Assembly: GCF_900113255.1 (NCBI RefSeq)
Contig: NZ_FOOR01000017.1
Coordinates: 1-64,000 of the forward strand
DNA length: 64,000 bases
Direction: 5' to 3'
Source: Novosphingobium sp. CF614
GTDB lineage: Bacteria > Pseudomonadota > Alphaproteobacteria > Sphingomonadales > Sphingomonadaceae
The number at the start of each line of letters is the position of its first letter. Position 1 is the first letter of the stretch. Positions 30,066 to 40,115 of this stretch are shown here, one piece after another. The notes beneath the pieces are model-generated. The model did no database searches. It had not been told where the DNA came from and saw nothing but the letters and a program-made list of their open reading frames with translations. The translations under genes and the position numbers were made by a program.

Positions 30066-30107
30066 ACAAAAGAGCCCTCGTCTTCGGACGGGGGCTTTTT
30101 TGTTTCC
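30066..30107 (+). terminator. Rho-independent terminator of the F0 operon
   Basis: Flanking AAACAAA/TTTGTTT and an AGAGCCCTCGTC-TTCG-GACGGGGGCT stem run into six T residues, so the hairpin is extended and T-tailed. It ends the atpI-B-E-F'-F transcript. Confidence 0.85.
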
Positions 30108-30136
30108 CGTTCCTCTCATGCCGGGTGGCGAAGTCG

Positions 30137-30192
30137 CCGAAGCAATCCAGGGCGAATGGATTGCCGCGCCGCCCTTGCGGCTCGCAACGGCG
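30137..30192. repeat. GAAGCAATCCAGGGC dispersed repeat, copy 1
   Basis: GAAGCAATCCAGGGCGAATGGATTGCCGC is followed by an inverted GCGGCTCGCAACG. The same words occur at 34340-34415. This is an intergenic palindromic repeat of a kind scattered through sphingomonad and related genomes. Confidence 0.55.
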
Positions 30193-30223
30193 AAAATGTG
30201 GAAACATGCGTTTGAGCTTGCTC

Positions 30224-30982
30224 TCAAAAGCTGTCCTTCGCGCTCCTCAGCGCCGCGAATGTCGCCACCGCATCACCACCGCCCCAGCGAGCCTGTAGTG
30301 CCGGATCGTCGGCGCGCAGGAACGGGTTGGTCTTGAGTTCGCGCTCCAGCTTGGTGGGGACGGTGGGCAGGTTCTTGGCGCGGCGGCGGACGATTTCCTC
30401 GGCATAGGCCGCGAGTTCAAGGTTGTCCGGATCCGCGTGGAGCGCGAACCGCGCGTTGGACTCTGTGTATTCGTGGGCGCAGTAGAGCATCGTCTCGGGA
30501 GGGAGGGCCTTGATGTGCTTGAGGCTGGTCCAGAACTGCCGCGGCGTGCCTTCGAACATACGGCCGCAGCCCAGCGCGAAGAGCGAATCCCCGATGAAGG
30601 CGATGCAGGCGCCGGGCAGGTGGTAGGCGATGTGGCCCAGGGTGTGGCCGCCCACGTCGATGACCACGGCCTTGCGATCGCCGATGGTGACGACATCGCC
30701 TGGCCGGACCGTGCGATCGACCGCCGCGATCCTTTCGGCTTCGGCTTTCGGCGCGGTCACCTTGCAGCCGGTCACGGCCTTGATCGCCGCGTTGCCGCCG
30801 GCGTGGTCCTGGTGCCAGTGGGTGTTCCAGATCTGCGTGATCTGCCAGCCCTTGCGACCCGCCTGGCGCAAGTATTCGTCGGCATCGGGCGTGTCGATGC
30901 AGACGGTCTCCTGGCTTTGGTGATCGTGGAGCAGGTAGCCGTAGTTGTCGGACAGGCACGGAAACTGATGAACTTCGAGCAT
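30224..30982 (-). CDS. gloB: Hydroxyacylglutathione hydrolase (glyoxalase II)
   Basis: Metallo-beta-lactamase-fold enzyme that hydrolyses S-lactoylglutathione in methylglyoxal detoxification. The 252 residues contain LSDNYGYLLHD, the binuclear metal motif THWHQDHAGG, GGHTLGHIAYHLP, FIGDSLFALGCGRMFEG and the glutathione-site LYCAHEYTESNARFAL. The C-terminal TNPFLRADDP is diagnostic for GloB. The ATG at 30982 follows AGGAGAGGT; longer in-frame starts run into the rpsA terminator. Confidence 0.95.
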   Translation of the reverse strand: MLEVHQFPCLSDNYGYLLHDHQSQETVCIDTPDADEYLRQAGRKGWQITQIWNTHWHQDHAGGNAAIKAVTGCKVTAPKAEAERIAAVDRTVRPGDVVTIGDRKAVVIDVGGHTLGHIAYHLPGACIAFIGDSLFALGCGRMFEGTPRQFWTSLKHIKALPPETMLYCAHEYTESNARFALHADPDNLELAAYAEEIVRRRAKNLPTVPTKLERELKTNPFLRADDPALQARWGGGDAVATFAALRSAKDSF

Positions 30983-31026
30983 GGGACCTCTCCTCGTGGG
31001 AGAGATGTAGGTTTCAACCGCCCAAA

Positions 31027-31064
31027 GCAAAAGCCCGCCCGGATCGCTCCGGACGGGCTTTTGT
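31027..31064 (-). terminator. Rho-independent terminator of rpsA
   Basis: A CAAAAGCCCGTCCGGAG / CTCCGGGCGGGCTTTTG type stem lies just past the rpsA stop on the minus strand. It is symmetric in A/T flanks and separates rpsA from gloB. Confidence 0.8.
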
Positions 31065-31083
31065 CTGTTCGCTTGTTCGACGA

Positions 31084-32793
<1,710 letters not shown>

Positions 32794-33023
32794 GTGCGGT
32801 TCTCTCACTCTTCGATATTTCCGGCCAGGCGGTTGTTTCCGCCGGTCTTTCCTCCGCCATCCGCACCATTGCGCCGGCGGGCCAAAAGGGCCGAACTGCC
32901 ATGGCGGCCGGATGCCGGCCATGGCGCCCCCTGGACCCGGGAGTCCGCGAGACGCGCGGCCCTTATGCGTGATGGGCCGGAAAAGCAAGGAAAATGGGGC
33001 TGTGAGCGGTGAACCCGTCCGGG

Positions 33024-33572
33024 TCAGGGCCGCGCCGCCAGTTGCTTGCCCATGCGCTGCAGCGGCACTTCGACCCCTTCGATCGATGCCAGGTGGACCG
33101 CATCGATCGGCTCGTACCCGCAGGACCGGTAAAGCGGCATGCCCGCCATGGTCGCCATCATTTCGGTGCGGCGAAAGCCCGCGTCCCAGGCCGCGCCCTC
33201 GCACAGGGCCATGACCTGGCGGCCGACGCCGCGGCGGGCGAAGTCGGGATCGGTGTACATCGCCCGGATGCGCGCGGCGTCGCAGGCGGGGTCCAGGGAC
33301 TCCGGCGCGCGCGCGACCATGCTGGCATCGCCGCCATAGAGGGTGGCGCGAAAGCTCCAGCCGCCGCAGCCGGCGATCCTGCCATCGCGCATGACGATGA
33401 AGTATGTCCCGTCCTTCACCAGCTGCGAGTCGAGCCCCATGACCTGGTGGCTGGCGCGCACTTGCTCCGCCGTCAGGAAGCCGGTCTGCAACCGCTCGAT
33501 CGCCCGGCGCATCACCTCATGGAGCGCGGGCAGGTCATCCATTCCCGCCAGGCGGAAAGTCTGCGGCGGCAA
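33024..33572 (-). CDS. GNAT family N-acetyltransferase
   Basis: 182 residues with an acetyl-CoA-binding core: YFIVMRDGRIAGCGGWSF, then RAMYTDPDFARRGVGRQVMALCE with the Q/R-x-x-G-x-G/A loop (RRGVGRQ), and AGMPLYRSCGYEPID near the end. The substrate is unknown. It starts with TTG at 33572 (an ATG at 33542 would truncate the first strand) and lies 3 bp after the cmk stop, so it is co-transcribed with cmk and placed between cmk and rpsA. Confidence 0.85.
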   Translation of the reverse strand: MPPQTFRLAGMDDLPALHEVMRRAIERLQTGFLTAEQVRASHQVMGLDSQLVKDGTYFIVMRDGRIAGCGGWSFRATLYGGDASMVARAPESLDPACDAARIRAMYTDPDFARRGVGRQVMALCEGAAWDAGFRRTEMMATMAGMPLYRSCGYEPIDAVHLASIEGVEVPLQRMGKQLAARP

Positions 33573-33575
33573 CGC

Positions 33576-34229
33576 TCAAATCCCCTTGGAGGCCGGTATG
33601 CCGTGCGTTTGAGCGTACCGCCGCTTCACCAGCCCGATCGCCTCGGCAATCGCCTCCTCGCGCCCCAGTTCGGAGGTGTCGAGCACTACGGCATCGTCCG
33701 CCGCGACCAGCGGCGCGTCCTTGCGGTTGCGGTCGCGTTCGTCCCGCGCGGCGAGGTCGGTGGCGATGTCCTCAAGCGATACCTCGCGGCCCTGCGCCTG
33801 CATTTCAAGGAACCGGCGCCGCGCCCGCGCCTCGACCGAGGCGATGACGAACAGCTTCACTTCGGCCTCTGGCGCGATCACGGTGCCGATGTCGCGCCCG
33901 TCGAGCACCGCGCCGCCCGGCTGCAAGGCGAAAGCCCGCTGGCGCTCGAACAGCGCGCGCCGCACCGTGGGATGGACCGAGACCCGGCTGGCGAGACCGC
34001 CGGTCTCTTCCGAGCGGAGTTCCGGGTCCGCGAGCAGGCCTTCCGGAAAGGCGCAGGCGGCGAGCGCGGCAACCGGATCGTCAGGGTCGCCGCCGTCAAG
34101 CCAGCACTGGCGGCCGACCGCGCGGTAAAGCAGCCCGGTATCGAGATGCGGCAAGCTGAAGCGAGCGGCGAGGGCCTTGGCTATCGTGCCCTTGCCCGAA
34201 GCGGTGGTTCCATCGACGGCGACGATCAT
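33576..34229 (-). CDS. cmk: Cytidylate kinase
   Basis: Phosphorylates CMP/dCMP. The 217-residue P-loop kinase begins MIVAVDGTTASGKGTIAKALA (Walker A 7-15), with LDTGLLYRAVG, VLDGRDIGTVIAPEAEVKLFVIAS and the lid/NMP region RRFLEMQAQG, ERDRNRKDAPL. The ATG at 34229 has GAGG about 7 bp upstream; an alternative ATG 12 bp earlier lacks a Shine-Dalgarno site. It heads cmk-GNAT-rpsA. Confidence 0.95.
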   Translation of the reverse strand: MIVAVDGTTASGKGTIAKALAARFSLPHLDTGLLYRAVGRQCWLDGGDPDDPVAALAACAFPEGLLADPELRSEETGGLASRVSVHPTVRRALFERQRAFALQPGGAVLDGRDIGTVIAPEAEVKLFVIASVEARARRRFLEMQAQGREVSLEDIATDLAARDERDRNRKDAPLVAADDAVVLDTSELGREEAIAEAIGLVKRRYAQTHGIPASKGI

Positions 34230-34334
34230 GGCCAGCCTCATGACGCGGTGCACAAGAGTTGGCAAGACTGGAGGGAGGGGGCGTATCCGTTGACGCGTGC
34301 CAAGTCCATTTGCGCGAGACTCATCTTCTCTCTT

Positions 34335-34415
34335 CGTCGTTGCGAGGCGCCGCTGCCGCCGAAGCAATCCAGGGCAGCATCGAACTGCCCTGGCCAACAC
34401 CCCGGATTGCCGCAC
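34335..34415. repeat. GAAGCAATCCAGGGC dispersed repeat, copy 2
   Basis: CGTCGTTGCGAGG, GAAGCAATCCAGGGCAG and, after CATCGAA, CTGCCCTGG form an inverted pair, followed by CGGATTGCCGCACCGCC. It shares the words of the 30.14 kb copy. It occupies the 223-bp gap between cmk and the deaminase gene, where no gene is seen. Confidence 0.6.
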
Positions 34416-34452
34416 CGCCTTTGGTGCCACGCATCGCCCCGACGCGGGATCG

Positions 34453-34911
34453 TCAATCGGCGATATCTTCCGCCCAGAGGGTGCCGTTCTCGGCAATGAA
34501 GCGGGCCATCAGGTCGATGCAGCGCGCATCGTCGACGATCTCCACCTCGACGCCGTGGTCGCGCAGGAACTGTTCGTTGCCGCCGAAATTGCGGTTCTCG
34601 CAGATCACGACGCGGGGAATCTTGAACTGGACGATGGTGCCCGCGCACATCATGCAGGGCGAGAGCGAGGTGTAGAGCGTGCAGTCGCGGTAGCTCGCCT
34701 GCCGGCCGGCGTTCTGCAAGCAGTCCATTTCGCCGTGGAGGATCGGGTTGCCTTGCTGCACGCGGCGGTTGTGCCCGACCGCGACGATCTCGTTGCCGCG
34801 CGCCAGGGCGGAGCCGATCGGCAATCCGCCTTCGTCGTAGCTCTTGAGCGCCTGTTCGTAGCAGGCATCGATCGCGCGCCGCCTGGACGCGGCCATGCCG
34901 ATCGCGGTCAC
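34453..34911 (-). CDS. Cytosine deaminase-like (yeast Fcy1-type) CDA-fold enzyme
   Basis: Zinc deaminase of the cytidine-deaminase fold. Residues are numbered from the ATG at 34896; GTG at 34911 is an alternative start that overlaps the aroA stop. The zinc site is His54-Gly-Glu56 and Cys81-x2-Cys84 ([10 protein letters not shown]). The C-terminal part ([32 protein letters not shown], closing LWAEDIAD) closely follows the yeast cytosine deaminase pattern and not the tRNA adenosine deaminase TadA. The likely role is cytosine to uracil salvage. It lies between aroA and cmk. Confidence 0.82.
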   Translation of the reverse strand: MTAIGMAASRRRAIDACYEQALKSYDEGGLPIGSALARGNEIVAVGHNRRVQQGNPILHGEMDCLQNAGRQASYRDCTLYTSLSPCMMCAGTIVQFKIPRVVICENRNFGGNEQFLRDHGVEVEIVDDARCIDLMARFIAENGTLWAEDIAD

Positions 34912-36260
34912 TGGGTCAGCCCTTCCAGCATCGTCTCGAATACCGGAAAGCTCGTCGCGATCGGGCGGGTGTCGTCCACTTCCACGCCTGCGCGGCTGGC
35001 CAGGCCCGCCACTGCCATGGACATGGCGATGCGGTGATCGAGGTGCGTGGCGATGGGGCCGGTGGTGCCCGCCAGCGGATCGCCGCCGGTGCCGGTGATG
35101 ACAAGACCGTCCTCGCGCTCCTCGATCCGCGCGCCGGCGGCGGCCAGCGCCGCCGCCATCACCGCGAGGCGGTCCGATTCCTTGACGCGCAGTTCGTCGA
35201 GGCCGCTGGTGGTGGTCACGCCCTCGGCCAGCGAGGCGGCGACGAACAGGGCGGGAAATTCGTCGATCATGCTGGGCGCGAGGGCGGGATCGACCTCGAT
35301 GCCCTTGAGCGCCGAATGTTTCACCAGCAGGTCGGCGACCGGCTCGCCGCCGACTTCGCGCGCGTTGAGTTCCTCGATCCGTCCGCCCATCTGGCGCAGC
35401 ACCGTGACCAGCCCGGCGCGGGTGGGGTTGAGGCCGACGTTCTCGATCACGATTTCGCTACCCGGCACGATCAGCGCGGCCACCATGAAAAAGGCCGCCG
35501 AGGAAGGATCGCCCGGCACGTCGATCACTTGCGGCTTCAGTTCGGCCTCGCCGTGCAGCGTGATGATCCGGGTGCCGTCCGCCGCGATCTCGACATTCAG
35601 CTCCGCGCCGAAACCGCGCAGCATGCGTTCGGAATGATCGCGCGTCGGCACCGGCTCGATCACGGTGGTGATCCCGGGGGTGTTCAACCCGGCGAGCAGC
35701 ACCGCGCTCTTCACCTGGGCCGAGGCGACCGGCAGGCGGTAGGAAATCGGTACGGCCGGCGACGCGCCCCGGACGATCAGCGGAAGCCGCCCGCCCTCGC
35801 TCGCCTCGAAGCTTGCGCCCATCGTCGCCAGCGGATCGATCACCCGGCCCATCGGCCGCTTCGAGAGCGAGGCGTCGCCGACGAAGCTCGCGGTGATCGG
35901 ATGGCTGGCGACCAGGCCCATCAGCAGCCGCGTCGAAGTGCCCGAATTGCCCATGTCGAGCGGCGCTTCGGGCTGGAGCAGGGCGCCCACGCCGACACCG
36001 TGGATCGACCATTCTCCGCCCGCATCACTGGCGCCGGTGCGTTCGACGCTAGCGCCCATGGCGCGCAGCGCGGCGGCGGTGGCCAGCACATCCTCGCCTT
36101 CGAGCAGGCCCGTGACCCGCGTTTCTCCCACGGCCAGCGCGCCGAGCATGATCGAGCGGTGGCTGATCGACTTGTCGCCGGGAACGCGAATCCGTCCCCT
36201 GAGCGGTCCCGTGGGCAGGAAGCGGCGGGGGCGCATCTGGGAATGGGCGGCATGGCTCAC
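34908..36260 (-). CDS. aroA: 3-phosphoshikimate 1-carboxyvinyltransferase (EPSP synthase)
   Basis: Shikimate-pathway enzyme joining PEP to shikimate-3-phosphate. About 450 residues. Motifs include [33 protein letters not shown], the class II-type [41 protein letters not shown] and [16 protein letters not shown]. The position that is Ala in the glyphosate-tolerant CP4 enzyme is Gly here (GNSGT). The GTG at 36260 (VSHAAHSQM) is taken as start, with an ATG at 36236 as alternative. Its stop overlaps the deaminase start. Confidence 0.94.
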   Translation of the reverse strand: MSHAAHSQMRPRRFLPTGPLRGRIRVPGDKSISHRSIMLGALAVGETRVTGLLEGEDVLATAAALRAMGASVERTGASDAGGEWSIHGVGVGALLQPEAPLDMGNSGTSTRLLMGLVASHPITASFVGDASLSKRPMGRVIDPLATMGASFEASEGGRLPLIVRGASPAVPISYRLPVASAQVKSAVLLAGLNTPGITTVIEPVPTRDHSERMLRGFGAELNVEIAADGTRIITLHGEAELKPQVIDVPGDPSSAAFFMVAALIVPGSEIVIENVGLNPTRAGLVTVLRQMGGRIEELNAREVGGEPVADLLVKHSALKGIEVDPALAPSMIDEFPALFVAASLAEGVTTTSGLDELRVKESDRLAVMAAALAAAGARIEEREDGLVITGTGGDPLAGTTGPIATHLDHRIAMSMAVAGLASRAGVEVDDTRPIATSFPVFETMLEGLTQ

Positions 36261-36450
36261 GGAAAACGGCTTTCGCTTGGGGAACGAGGATGAGGGTGTT
36301 ACGGGCGGCGGCTTTTGACAGCGCGCGCCGCCTATGGCAAGGCGCGCGCCCTGATGCGAGCCTGACGCTTGATTTTGTGGCCGGGCCTTACCATCAAGAC
36401 ACGGATTTTTTCGCGCCCCACTTGCGGGACGCGCCAGACGAGGACGATTC

Positions 36451-36768
36451 ATGGCCAAGCCAGAGTGGGGTGCCAAGCACGGCTGCCCGAAATGCGGCAC
36501 GCGCTTTTACGATCTGGGCAAGGACGACCCGGTTACCTGCATCGAATGCGGCAACGCCTGGCACCCCGAGCCGGTGCTGAAATCGAAGCAGCCGATACCC
36601 TTCGAGGAGATCCAGAAGAAGGAAGTGGTCGAGGTCGAGGACGTCGATCTGGCCGAAGAGGATCTGGACATCGACGAGGATTCCGATTCGCCCGACAACG
36701 ATGTCGATCTGGGCGGCGATGACGACCTGGGCATCGGCGCGGGCGACGACGGCGACCGCGACGATTGA
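36451..36768 (+). CDS. FYDLN acid domain protein (TIGR02300 family)
   Basis: 105 residues. An N-terminal zinc-ribbon-like part ([26 protein letters not shown], four cysteines) carries the FYDL signature, followed by a very acidic Asp/Glu tail ([17 protein letters not shown] and onward). The family is common in alphaproteobacteria and its function is unknown. It is divergent from aroA and followed by tRNA-Ala. Confidence 0.88.
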   Translation: MAKPEWGAKHGCPKCGTRFYDLGKDDPVTCIECGNAWHPEPVLKSKQPIPFEEIQKKEVVEVEDVDLAEEDLDIDEDSDSPDNDVDLGGDDDLGIGAGDDGDRDD

Positions 36769-36924
36769 GGCCTTCGGGGCGCCTGCCGAAAAATGCGGGC
36801 GCCTCCAAATTCCCTCTTGCCAACCGGGATGCCCCTCACTAGACGGCGGCCTCCCGAGCGCAAGCACCAGGCTGGTGCGGGGAACGGAGCGGACCTCCCA
36901 GGCCCGATCCGGATGAAATGGCAC

Positions 36925-37000
<76 letters not shown>

Positions 37001-37090
37001 TTTCAAGAAATGGTTGCACCTCGGGACTTCTTCGGAAGAATTGGGGCTCCGCCATTTCGACATATGAGTTTCGCGTGATCGCGATACGCT

Positions 37091-37178
37091 GGTTGACGAG
37101 GTTTCGTCCGCCGGCGTTTTTCGCGTAAGAGTCACGGCACGCCGGTCAGCGAGGTTTCGCCCACCGGCGTTTTCGGCG
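37091..37178. repeat. 35-bp imperfect direct repeat upstream of ffh
   Basis: Two copies, 37091-37125 and 37144-37178, share the pattern GGTYRRCGAGGTTTCGYCCRCCGGCGTTTT and differ at about seven positions. The second copy lies in a CGCCGGT/ACCGGCG hairpin followed by TTTT, so it may act as a terminator for the tRNA-Ala transcript or as leader structure for ffh. Confidence 0.5.
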
Positions 37179-37206
37179 TTTCGGCGCCATGTTGAGGAGT
37201 TGGTTG

Positions 37207-38637
37207 ATGTTCGACAGCCTCTCGGATCGTCTCGGCGGCGTGTTCGACAAGCTGCGCGGCCGCGGCGCGCTGAAGGAGCAGGACGTCCGCGACGCCATGC
37301 GCGAAGTGCGCATCGCGCTGCTGGAAGCCGATGTCGCGCTTCCGGTCGTCCGCCGCTTCGTGGACCAGGTTACCGAGAAGGCGGTGGGCCAGTCGGTGCT
37401 GCGCTCGGTCACGCCGGGCCAGCAGGTCGTCAAGATCGTCAACGACGCGCTGGTCGAGATGCTCGGCGGCGAGGACGTGCCCGGCCTCGATCTCGAGGCG
37501 GTGCCGCCGGTCGTCATCATGATGGTCGGTCTCCAGGGCTCGGGCAAGACCACCAGCACCGCCAAGATCGCCAAGCTGCTCAAGGAGAAGCACGGCAAGA
37601 AGGCGATGATGGCCTCGCTCGACGTCAACCGTCCGGCGGCGCAGGAGCAGCTCAAGGTGCTCGGCGAGCAGGTGGGCGTCGCCACCCTGCCGATCATCCC
37701 CGGCCAGCAGCCGACCGAGATCGCCACCCGCGCCCTGCAGGCGGCGAAGCTGCAGGCGGTGGACGTGCTGCTGCTGGATACCGCCGGCCGCCTCCACGTC
37801 GACCAGCAGCTCATGGACGAGATGAAGGCGGTCGCCGCAATCTCCAACCCGCGCGAAACGCTGCTGGTGGTCGATTCGCTGACCGGCCAGGACGCGGTCA
37901 ACGTCGCCCAGTCCTTCGCCGGGCAGGTGGATCTCACCGGCGTCGTGCTCACCCGCATGGACGGCGATGCGCGCGGCGGCGCGGCGCTGTCGATGCGCGC
38001 GGTCACCGGCAAGCCGATCAAGTTCGCCGGCACCGGCGAGAAGATGGACGCGCTCGAGGTGTTCCACCCGAGCCGCGTCGCGGGCCGCATCCTGGGCATG
38101 GGCGATATCGTCTCGATCGTCGAAAAGGCGGCCGAGTCGGTCAAGGTCGAAGAGGCCGAGGCGCTCGCCAAGCGCATGGACCAGGGCAAGTTCGACATGA
38201 ACGACCTGCGCATGCAGCTCAAGCAGATGCAGAACATGGGCGGCCTCGGCATGCTCGCGGGGATGATGCCGGGCATGAAGAAGGCCAAGGCGGCGATGGC
38301 GCAGTCGGGCATGGACGACCGCGTGCTGGTGCGCATGGAGGCGATCATCAGCTCGATGACCCCGAAGGAGCGCGCCAACCCGGCGTTGCTCAATGCGAAG
38401 CGCAAGATCCGCGTCGCCAACGGTTCGGGCACCCAGGTCCAGGACGTCAACAAGCTGCTGAAAATGCACATGGAGATGTCCAAGGCGATGAAGCAGATCA
38501 AGAAGATGGGCGGCCTCAAGGGGCTGGCCGCGATGTTCGGCAAGGGCGGCCTCGATGCCGCGATGCCGGGGCTCGGCGGCCCTGCCGCCGGCGGCGTTGG
38601 CAGTATCCCGGACTTCAGCAAGTTCGGCAGGAAGTAA
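37207..38637 (+). CDS. ffh: Signal recognition particle protein Ffh
   Basis: SRP54 GTPase that targets inner-membrane proteins co-translationally. The 476 residues have an N domain (MFDSLSDRLGGVFDKL), a G domain with GLQGSGKTTSTAKIA, DVNRPAAQEQLKVLG, DTAGRLHVDQ and GTGEKMDALEVF, and a Met-rich M domain (LKQMQNMGGLGMLAGMMPGMKK) that binds SRP RNA. The ATG at 37207 is preceded by GAGGAG; an earlier in-frame ATG at 37189 has no ribosome-binding site. It opens the ffh-rpsP-rimM run. Confidence 0.97.
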   Translation: MFDSLSDRLGGVFDKLRGRGALKEQDVRDAMREVRIALLEADVALPVVRRFVDQVTEKAVGQSVLRSVTPGQQVVKIVNDALVEMLGGEDVPGLDLEAVPPVVIMMVGLQGSGKTTSTAKIAKLLKEKHGKKAMMASLDVNRPAAQEQLKVLGEQVGVATLPIIPGQQPTEIATRALQAAKLQAVDVLLLDTAGRLHVDQQLMDEMKAVAAISNPRETLLVVDSLTGQDAVNVAQSFAGQVDLTGVVLTRMDGDARGGAALSMRAVTGKPIKFAGTGEKMDALEVFHPSRVAGRILGMGDIVSIVEKAAESVKVEEAEALAKRMDQGKFDMNDLRMQLKQMQNMGGLGMLAGMMPGMKKAKAAMAQSGMDDRVLVRMEAIISSMTPKERANPALLNAKRKIRVANGSGTQVQDVNKLLKMHMEMSKAMKQIKKMGGLKGLAAMFGKGGLDAAMPGLGGPAAGGVGSIPDFSKFGRK

Positions 38638-38668
38638 TTTTTCAGAAGTTTGACAGAAAGGTAGAAAA

Positions 38669-39097
38669 ATGTCCGTTTCGATCCGTCTTTCGCGTGGTGG
38701 CGCCAAGAAGCGCCCTTATTACAAGATCATCGTTGCCAACTCGCGCGCGCCGCGCGACGGCAAGTACCTGGAGCAGGTCGGCACCTACAACCCGATTCTC
38801 GCCAAGGACGATGCGAACCGCGTGCGCCTGGTCGAGGATCGCGTGCGCTACTGGCTCGGCGTCGGCGCCCAGCCGACCGACCGCGTTGCGCGCATGCTCG
38901 ACAATGCCGGCATCAAGGAACGCGCCGCCACCGTGAATCCGAGCAAGGGTGAGCCCGGCAAGAAGGCCAAGGAGCGTGCCGAGGAGAAGGCCGAGAAGCT
39001 GCGCGAGGCCGAAGAGGCCGCCAAGGCTCCGGTTGAGGCCGCGGCCGAGGAAGCTCCGGCCGAAGAGACTGGCGCCGAGGAATCGACCGAGGCGTAA
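38669..39097 (+). CDS. rpsP: 30S ribosomal protein S16
   Basis: 142 residues. The canonical S16 part ([55 protein letters not shown]) ends at about residue 85. It is followed by a charged Lys/Glu/Ala-rich tail of roughly 55 residues, a known feature of alphaproteobacterial S16. The gene is 31 bp after ffh and followed by rimM. Confidence 0.97.
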   Translation: MSVSIRLSRGGAKKRPYYKIIVANSRAPRDGKYLEQVGTYNPILAKDDANRVRLVEDRVRYWLGVGAQPTDRVARMLDNAGIKERAATVNPSKGEPGKKAKERAEEKAEKLREAEEAAKAPVEAAAEEAPAEETGAEESTEA

Positions 39098-39185
39098 CCC
39101 AGAGTGTCTCGATTTCGCTCGACAGGAACGGATTTCGTGATCCGGTTCGCTTCGAGCGAAGTCGGGAACCGCTGAAGCCGGCGCC

Positions 39186-39695
39186 ATGTCCAAGATCGAT
39201 CGCCCCGTCACGCTCGCCGCCATTGTTGGCGCGCACGGCGTGACCGGCGAGGTCCGCCTCAAGCTGTTCGGAGAAGGCGTGGCGGCGCTGAAGCGCTACC
39301 GCGTCTTCAACGATTCGTCGCTGACGCTCAAGGTCCTGCGCGATGATGGCAAGGGCGGGGCCATCGCCCGTTTCGCCGAAGTGGCAGACCGCACCGCCGC
39401 CGAGAAACTGCGCGGCACCGCCCTGACGGTGCCGCGCTCGGCGATGCCGGAGTTGGCGGAAGGCGAGTATTATCACGCCGACCTTCTGGGTCTGCCGGCG
39501 GTCTCGACCGAGGGCGAGGCGCTCGGAACGGTCGTGGCGGTCGAGAACTTCGGCGCCGGCGATGTTCTCGAGATCGAGCGGCCGGTGGGCGAGGATGGTA
39601 AGAAGCACCGCTTCATGGTGCCCATGACCGAGGCCGCGGTGCCCGGATGGGATCACGAGAAGCTGGTGATCGCCGCCGCCTTTGCCGAGCGGTGA
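39186..39695 (+). CDS. rimM: Ribosome maturation factor RimM
   Basis: 169-residue 16S rRNA processing protein with an N-terminal RimM barrel (VTLAAIVGAHGVTGEVRLKLF) and a C-terminal PRC barrel (YYHADLLGLPAVSTEGEALGTVVAVENFGAGDVLEI; FMVPMTEAAVPGWD). Its usual partner trmD is not next: about 2.4 kb of accessory genes intervene before trmD-rplS. Confidence 0.95.
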   Translation: MSKIDRPVTLAAIVGAHGVTGEVRLKLFGEGVAALKRYRVFNDSSLTLKVLRDDGKGGAIARFAEVADRTAAEKLRGTALTVPRSAMPELAEGEYYHADLLGLPAVSTEGEALGTVVAVENFGAGDVLEIERPVGEDGKKHRFMVPMTEAAVPGWDHEKLVIAAAFAER

Positions 39696-39705
39696 GGCGT
39701 CACCG

Positions 39706-40014
39706 TCAGGCGAGAGGCGGGGGCGTGAGGCATGCGGTGCTGGCCGCATGGCTGGTTTCCGGGCCGGCGACGGCCGCCATGACGAGCAGAAGCACGGCCA
39801 GGACGGTGCCTGCGGTCAAGCCGCCGAGAAACGCGCGCCCTGTAAGCCTGGCTTTGCGCGCCAGCGGCGATTCTCCGCACCGCCGCTGGAATACTCCCCA
39901 GTCCGCGCCATAGCGGTGCAAGCGCCGTGCCCTCGCGCGGAGGGCATCATCGAGATCGGCGGAAAACCGGACATGGCCGGCATTCCAATCGCGTAAAAAG
40001 TGTTCGTCCTGCAT
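39706..40014 (-). CDS. Small single-pass membrane protein, hypothetical
   Basis: 102 residues. The N-terminal half is soluble and Arg-rich (FLRDWNAGHVRFSADLDDALRARARRLHR) and resembles short cytoplasmic caps. A membrane helix follows (FLGGLTAGTVLAVLLLVMAAVAG), then a short tail. GAGGGA lies upstream of the ATG at 40014. It is divergent from the LysR gene with 101 bp between them, including a palindrome that probably serves both promoters. The family is not recognised. Confidence 0.65.
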   Translation of the reverse strand: MQDEHFLRDWNAGHVRFSADLDDALRARARRLHRYGADWGVFQRRCGESPLARKARLTGRAFLGGLTAGTVLAVLLLVMAAVAGPETSHAASTACLTPPPLA

Positions 40015-40091
40015 GATCTGGTCCCTCTTTCCGATGGCCTGGAAATGCGCGTTTCAAGGGCGGCGCGCCAACAAAAACTCTGGCCAAGGGT

Positions 40092-40106
40092 ATAAGGCAG
40101 CCTTAT
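40092..40106. promoter_or_regulatory. Putative LysR-type operator ATAAGG-CAG-CCTTAT
   Basis: A perfect 6-bp inverted repeat with a 3-bp centre, matching the T-N11-A rule of LysR-type binding sites. It lies 9 bp before the lysR start codon and 77 bp from the divergent membrane-protein gene. Confidence 0.55.
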
Positions 40107-40115
40107 TATCCAGGC

